From an uncultured Alphaproteobacteria bacterium (GTDB lineage: Bacteria; Pseudomonadota; Alphaproteobacteria; Rs-D84): a stretch of 26,757 bases of DNA. Under the pieces are notes generated by a model. It saw only the letters and a program-made list of their open reading frames with translations, was not told where the DNA came from and made no database searches. A program made the position numbers and the translations under genes. The stretch lies in assembly GCA_946611025.1 (NCBI GenBank), contig CAMOCR010000003.1, forward strand, positions 1-26,757. Reading direction: 5' to 3'. How positions within the stretch are numbered: the stretch's first letter is position 1; every line of letters begins with the position of its first letter. Shown piece after piece: positions 24,176-26,757 of this stretch.

Positions 24176-24251
24176 TGGTGCCAGTTGTCGGACTTGAACC
24201 AACGACCCTCTGATTACAAATCAGATGCTCTACCAACTGAGCTAAACTGGC
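24176..24251 (-). tRNA. tRNA-Thr (anticodon UGU)
   Basis: The 76-base cloverleaf has acceptor stem GCCAGTT/AACTGGC, discriminator A and an encoded CCA. The D-loop is AGCTCAGTTGGTAGAGC. The anticodon arm TCTGA-TTTGTAA-TCAGA has anticodon TGT, and the T-arm GTTGG-TTCAAGT-CCGAC has one G-T pair. It reads ACA and, with a modified U34, other ACN codons. A promoter and a terminator flank it, so it is a single-gene transcript. Confidence 0.96.
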
Positions 24252-24263
24252 AAGGCAACGCAT

Positions 24264-24292
24264 ATATTACATTGTTGTTTTGAAAATATCAA
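24264..24292 (-). promoter_or_regulatory. tRNA-Thr promoter
   Basis: On the minus strand TTGATA (24287-24292), 17 bases, TAATAT (24264-24269), 12 bases before the mature 5' end at 24251. Confidence 0.65.
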
Positions 24293-24348
24293 GTGTAAAA
24301 ATTCATAAAATGCTTGCAAAATTAAAATAACCATTAAAAATATAGATT

Positions 24349-25590
24349 ATGACAAAATTACCAGAATTATTGGCACCGGCGGGAACGCTGGACGCGTTCA
24401 AAACCGCTATTTTATATGGCGCAGATGCAATTTATGCCGGTTTGCCGGGGTTTTCCATGCGCGCGCGTGCAAAAATTACAACAGACCAGGTAAAAGCGGG
24501 TATCGATTTAGCGCATGCCGCGGGGAAACGGGTCTATTTGGCGTTTAACCTGTTTGCGCATGATGCGGAATATGCCAACATGCCGCGGGTCAGCGAAACA
24601 ATTAAATACCTGAACCCGGATGCGCTGATTGTGTCCGACCCAGGGGTTGTGATGTGGGTGCGTGAAAATCACCCAGATATTCCAATTCATATTTCGACCC
24701 AGGCGAATATTTGTTCGGCGCAATCGGTGAAATTTTGGCAACGCGCGGGGGCAAGCCTGTGCGTGTTGGCGCGCGAAGTGTCGCATAACGAATTCAAAAC
24801 AATTCGCGCGGCATGTCCAGATATTAAACTGGAAATATTTGTGCATGGCGCAATGTGCATGGCGTATTCGGGGCGGTGTTTGTTGTCGAACTTTATAACG
24901 GGGCGGCCGGCAAATCGCGGGGCGTGCGCGCAACTGTGCCGGTGGAAATATGATGTGATTTTGCGCGAAACGGAAACCGGTGTTGAAATGCCTTTGCAAG
25001 AAGACGAACATGGCGCATATATCATGAACAGCAAAGATTTATGCCTGATGCCGCGTTTGGCAGAAGTGTTGGAATCGCACCCAGATTCACTGAAAATCGA
25101 GGGGCGCAACCGCAGCGAATATTATGTTGCGTCTGTCGTGCATGCATATCGTGCGGCAATGGATGCATGGGCGCGCGACCCCGAACATTTTGACCCCGCA
25201 CCATTTATGGCAGATTTAGAAAAATTAGAAACGCGTGGATACACAACGGCATTCTTTGACGGGCCATTGGTAGATTCGGCGCATAATTATGAATCGGCGC
25301 GTTCAACATCGAATTATCATGCGGCGGGCGTGATTGTTGCGCGGGATGATGAAAAAATCACATTTGAATTACGCAATGAAACGCGCGCGGGCGATGAAAT
25401 AACATTTTTGGTGCCGGGGGGTGCCGAAAAAATAACCATTAAATTACCCGAAATAATCAATGCGAAAAATGGTGCGGTGCAACCCAAGATGTCTGCGGGT
25501 CAACACAACAGCATCATAATTCCGCGTGCATGGGTTGGGGCGGGGTATGAAAAATTGGCACCACTGGTTGTCGCGTACAAGAGAAAATAG
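24349..25590 (+). CDS. trhP: U32 family protein, probable tRNA U34 hydroxylase TrhP
   Basis: The protein has 413 residues. It opens with the U32 start PELLAPAGTLDAFKTAILYG and carries the family block EIFVHGAMCMAYSGRC then GRPANRGACAQLCRWKY, whose Cys are the conserved cluster-type set. This pattern fits TrhP (formerly YegQ), which makes 5-hydroxyuridine at position 34 of several tRNAs using prephenate; older databases call the family peptidase U32. The C-terminal part (about 330-413) is a small beta-barrel-like domain. The ATG at 24349 has no ribosome site and TATAGATT abuts it, so initiation may be leaderless. It diverges from tRNA-Thr(UGU), a likely substrate. RlhA-type U32 enzymes are the alternative. 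Confidence 0.83.
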   Translation: MTKLPELLAPAGTLDAFKTAILYGADAIYAGLPGFSMRARAKITTDQVKAGIDLAHAAGKRVYLAFNLFAHDAEYANMPRVSETIKYLNPDALIVSDPGVVMWVRENHPDIPIHISTQANICSAQSVKFWQRAGASLCVLAREVSHNEFKTIRAACPDIKLEIFVHGAMCMAYSGRCLLSNFITGRPANRGACAQLCRWKYDVILRETETGVEMPLQEDEHGAYIMNSKDLCLMPRLAEVLESHPDSLKIEGRNRSEYYVASVVHAYRAAMDAWARDPEHFDPAPFMADLEKLETRGYTTAFFDGPLVDSAHNYESARSTSNYHAAGVIVARDDEKITFELRNETRAGDEITFLVPGGAEKITIKLPEIINAKNGAVQPKMSAGQHNSIIIPRAWVGAGYEKLAPLVVAYKRK

Positions 25591-25657
25591 TTGTTGGTTG
25601 TAAGTTATTAGTAAAACCGCCGTAACGGCGGTTTTAATGATTGTCAATAACCAACAA
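25591..25657 (+). terminator. Nested terminator after trhP
   Basis: The inner hairpin AAAACCGCCG-TAA-CGGCGGTTTT (25613-25635) is enclosed by an outer inverted repeat TTGTTGGTT (25591-25599) and AACCAACAA (25649-25657), followed by TTTTTA. It probably also serves the convergent basic-protein gene. Confidence 0.8.
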
Positions 25658-25660
25658 TTT

Positions 25661-26248
25661 TTATGCGGCGCCACGTTCATTTTGTAATTGACGTTGACGT
25701 AACCACAATTGCAAAACCATTTTTTGATTTTGTGGTTTTTGCATTGTTGGTTTTTCGATACGAACCGCGGCGGCAACCAATTGTGGTTTTTTGTTTGCAA
25801 CCGGTGCCTGTGTCTTGGTTTTCGGCTTGTACTGTGCCGACATCGTGTTCAGCGTTTTGTTCGCATCGTTGATTTTTTGAGAAATCTGTTTCGTTAATTT
25901 TTCGCGCATATTGGTATCGATTTTTGCAACCGCATCGCGATGGCGACTTGTCATGATTACCCGCGAAATCTTTTTTGAAAAGCGTTTGTGCATCCGGCGC
26001 AGTGCTTTTGTGACCGGATTTGATTTATCCATTGTTGCGATTTTCGCCGCCAACATTTGCAATGCCGCGTGCGATGCCGCACCCAATGACTTTTTATTCA
26101 TCAGGTTCTGCAACAAAAATGCGTTATACAGTGCGATATATGCACGGAAGATTTTATGTTGATTTTCACGTGTGATTGGCGATTTTTTCTTTCTTTTCGC
26201 CTGGGTTTTGGCAATCTGGGCCATGTTGTTTTGATTTTGTGCTTGCAT
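25661..26248 (-). CDS. Basic hypothetical protein, 195 aa
   Basis: The ATG at 26248 has AAGGGGA eight bases upstream, and a strong promoter lies farther up, so this is very likely a real gene. The protein is rich in Lys, Arg, Gln, Asn and Ala with few acidic residues. The N-terminus is NQNNMAQ then QAKRKKKS, the middle is helical (HKIFRAYIALYNAFLLQNLM, then LGAASHAALQMLAAKIATM), and the C-terminus is low-complexity with KPKTKTQAP and KKPQ segments. No signal peptide, membrane segment or Cys is seen. I recognise no family. The basic charge suggests nucleic-acid or ribosome binding, but that is only a guess. Confidence 0.75.
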   Translation of the reverse strand: MQAQNQNNMAQIAKTQAKRKKKSPITRENQHKIFRAYIALYNAFLLQNLMNKKSLGAASHAALQMLAAKIATMDKSNPVTKALRRMHKRFSKKISRVIMTSRHRDAVAKIDTNMREKLTKQISQKINDANKTLNTMSAQYKPKTKTQAPVANKKPQLVAAAVRIEKPTMQKPQNQKMVLQLWLRQRQLQNERGAA

Positions 26249-26290
26249 GGCGTTCCCCTTTGTTTCTTATGTTCTTGTTCCTTGATATAT

Positions 26291-26319
26291 ATTATAGCGC
26301 GCCGCATAGACTGTTTCAA
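26291..26319 (-). promoter_or_regulatory. Strong promoter for the basic-protein gene
   Basis: On the minus strand TTGAAA (26314-26319), exactly 17 bases, and a perfect TATAAT (26291-26296), 42 bases before the ATG at 26248. Confidence 0.7.
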
Positions 26320-26344
26320 GCGCTATGTCAAGATAAAGTTTTTT

Positions 26345-26491
26345 TTGACATTATTCCCACAATGGTGCAAAGTGTACAATGGTCATATTGTAAAACTTTG
26401 CCACCGTGGGTAAATCGGTGTTGATATGCCCCGCCGGTCTTGGGAATATCGGGGGTCGGTGTACTTTATCAAATAACAAGGAGTTAAACGG
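26345..26491 (+). promoter_or_regulatory. Upstream/leader region of the last outer-membrane gene
   Basis: TTGACA (26345-26350) is a perfect -35 box, but no good -10 sits at 17 bases; TACAAT (26375-26380) is too far for it. Past that lie two short hairpins, CACCG...CGGTG (26402-26420) and CCCCG...CGGGG (26429-26454), then AAGGAG at 26478-26483. No known riboswitch was recognised. Confidence 0.35.
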
Positions 26492-26757
26492 ATGAAAAAA
26501 TCATTGAAAATTGCAATGGCGGCGTCAATTTTGACCGCACCCGCATTGGCGGACAGCCCATACTTTACAGGTGGCACATTGCGTAATATGGAAAATCCAT
26601 TGTATTTGCCGGCACAAAACGAAGTGTACAGCAAAATCGGCTTTGGTGTTATGTACAAAATTACAGACAGCAACGATGCCCAGAAAAAATTATTCCATGA
26701 CGGTGCCGAAGAATTTCCAATTTGGCGTCCAACATTGGATTTAGGCTATGGTATAAC
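26492..26757 (+). CDS. Outer-membrane protein, N-terminal part only
   Basis: The gene runs off the right edge; 88 codons are visible. AAGGAG lies eight bases before the ATG. A classic signal peptide (MKKSLKIAMAASILTAPALA, cut before DSPYF) is followed by strand-like alternation (EVYSKIGFGVMYKIT, then PTLDLGYGI), suggesting a beta-barrel. The segment NPLYLPAQ just after the signal is a conserved-looking start. A relationship to the barrel at 6521 is possible but cannot be shown from this part. Confidence 0.75.
   Translation, partial: MKKSLKIAMAASILTAPALADSPYFTGGTLRNMENPLYLPAQNEVYSKIGFGVMYKITDSNDAQKKLFHDGAEEFPIWRPTLDLGYGI

Noticed and set aside
1..26757. CRISPR arrays, insertion sequences, integrases, rRNA or phage genes
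   Set aside because: None seen: no regularly spaced repeat arrays, no transposase or integrase motifs, and all long frames are accounted for.

Overview
The window looks like part of the chromosome of a Gram-negative bacterium, most likely a small-genome, host-associated alphaproteobacterium of the uncultured gut type. This is inferred from gene content alone: an ornithine-lipid pair (olsB-olsA), MltB-type lytic transglycosylase, outer-membrane beta-barrels ending in aromatic residues, CvpA, HemW, an L-lactate dehydrogenase and a short type-3-like prolyl-tRNA synthetase. There is no rRNA, insertion sequence, phage gene or CRISPR array. One tRNA gene is present, tRNA-Thr(UGU).

Layout. 1-3.3 kb: the end of a cysteine-rich surface or secreted protein, a solitary mraZ on the minus strand, and an unrecognised 112-residue protein behind a repeat-rich leader. 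3.4-6.4 kb, minus strand: hemW followed by an M13 metallopeptidase. 6.5-9.1 kb, plus strand: an omptin-like outer-membrane barrel, then an MltB-like transglycosylase. 9.1-17.8 kb: a surface-glycan or peptide-modification island. It holds a GT2 enzyme (minus), a split transketolase pair (plus), and a tightly coupled five-gene minus-strand operon: NTP_transf_5-type nucleotidyltransferase, HprK-like kinase fused to a PqqD-like domain, stand-alone PqqD-like protein, GT2-GT4 fusion, GT32. 18-21.2 kb, plus strand: olsB, olsA, proS. 21.2-22.6 kb, minus strand: a small GNAT-like protein and ldh. 22.7-24.1 kb, plus strand: an exported thioredoxin-fold protein, a tiny membrane ORF and cvpA. 24.2-26.8 kb: tRNA-Thr, a TrhP-like U32 protein, a basic hypothetical protein and the start of an outer-membrane protein.

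The part most worth attention is 11.8-17.8 kb. Nucleotidyltransferase, HprK-like kinase and PqqD-like peptide chaperone proteins are known companions in peptide-modification and HprK-related systems. Here they are translationally coupled (TAATG and ATGA junctions) to glycosyltransferases, with no maturation protease, cyclase or exosortase in view. The stand-alone PqqD protein is visibly a duplicate of the C-terminal module of the kinase and carries a long charged tail that could be a modified substrate segment. Base composition drops sharply inside the GT2-GT4 gene, suggesting an exchanged glycosyltransferase cassette.

A second notable site is a run of ten A at the end of the thioredoxin gene. 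Loss of one A would fuse the exported thioredoxin domain to a C-terminal membrane anchor.
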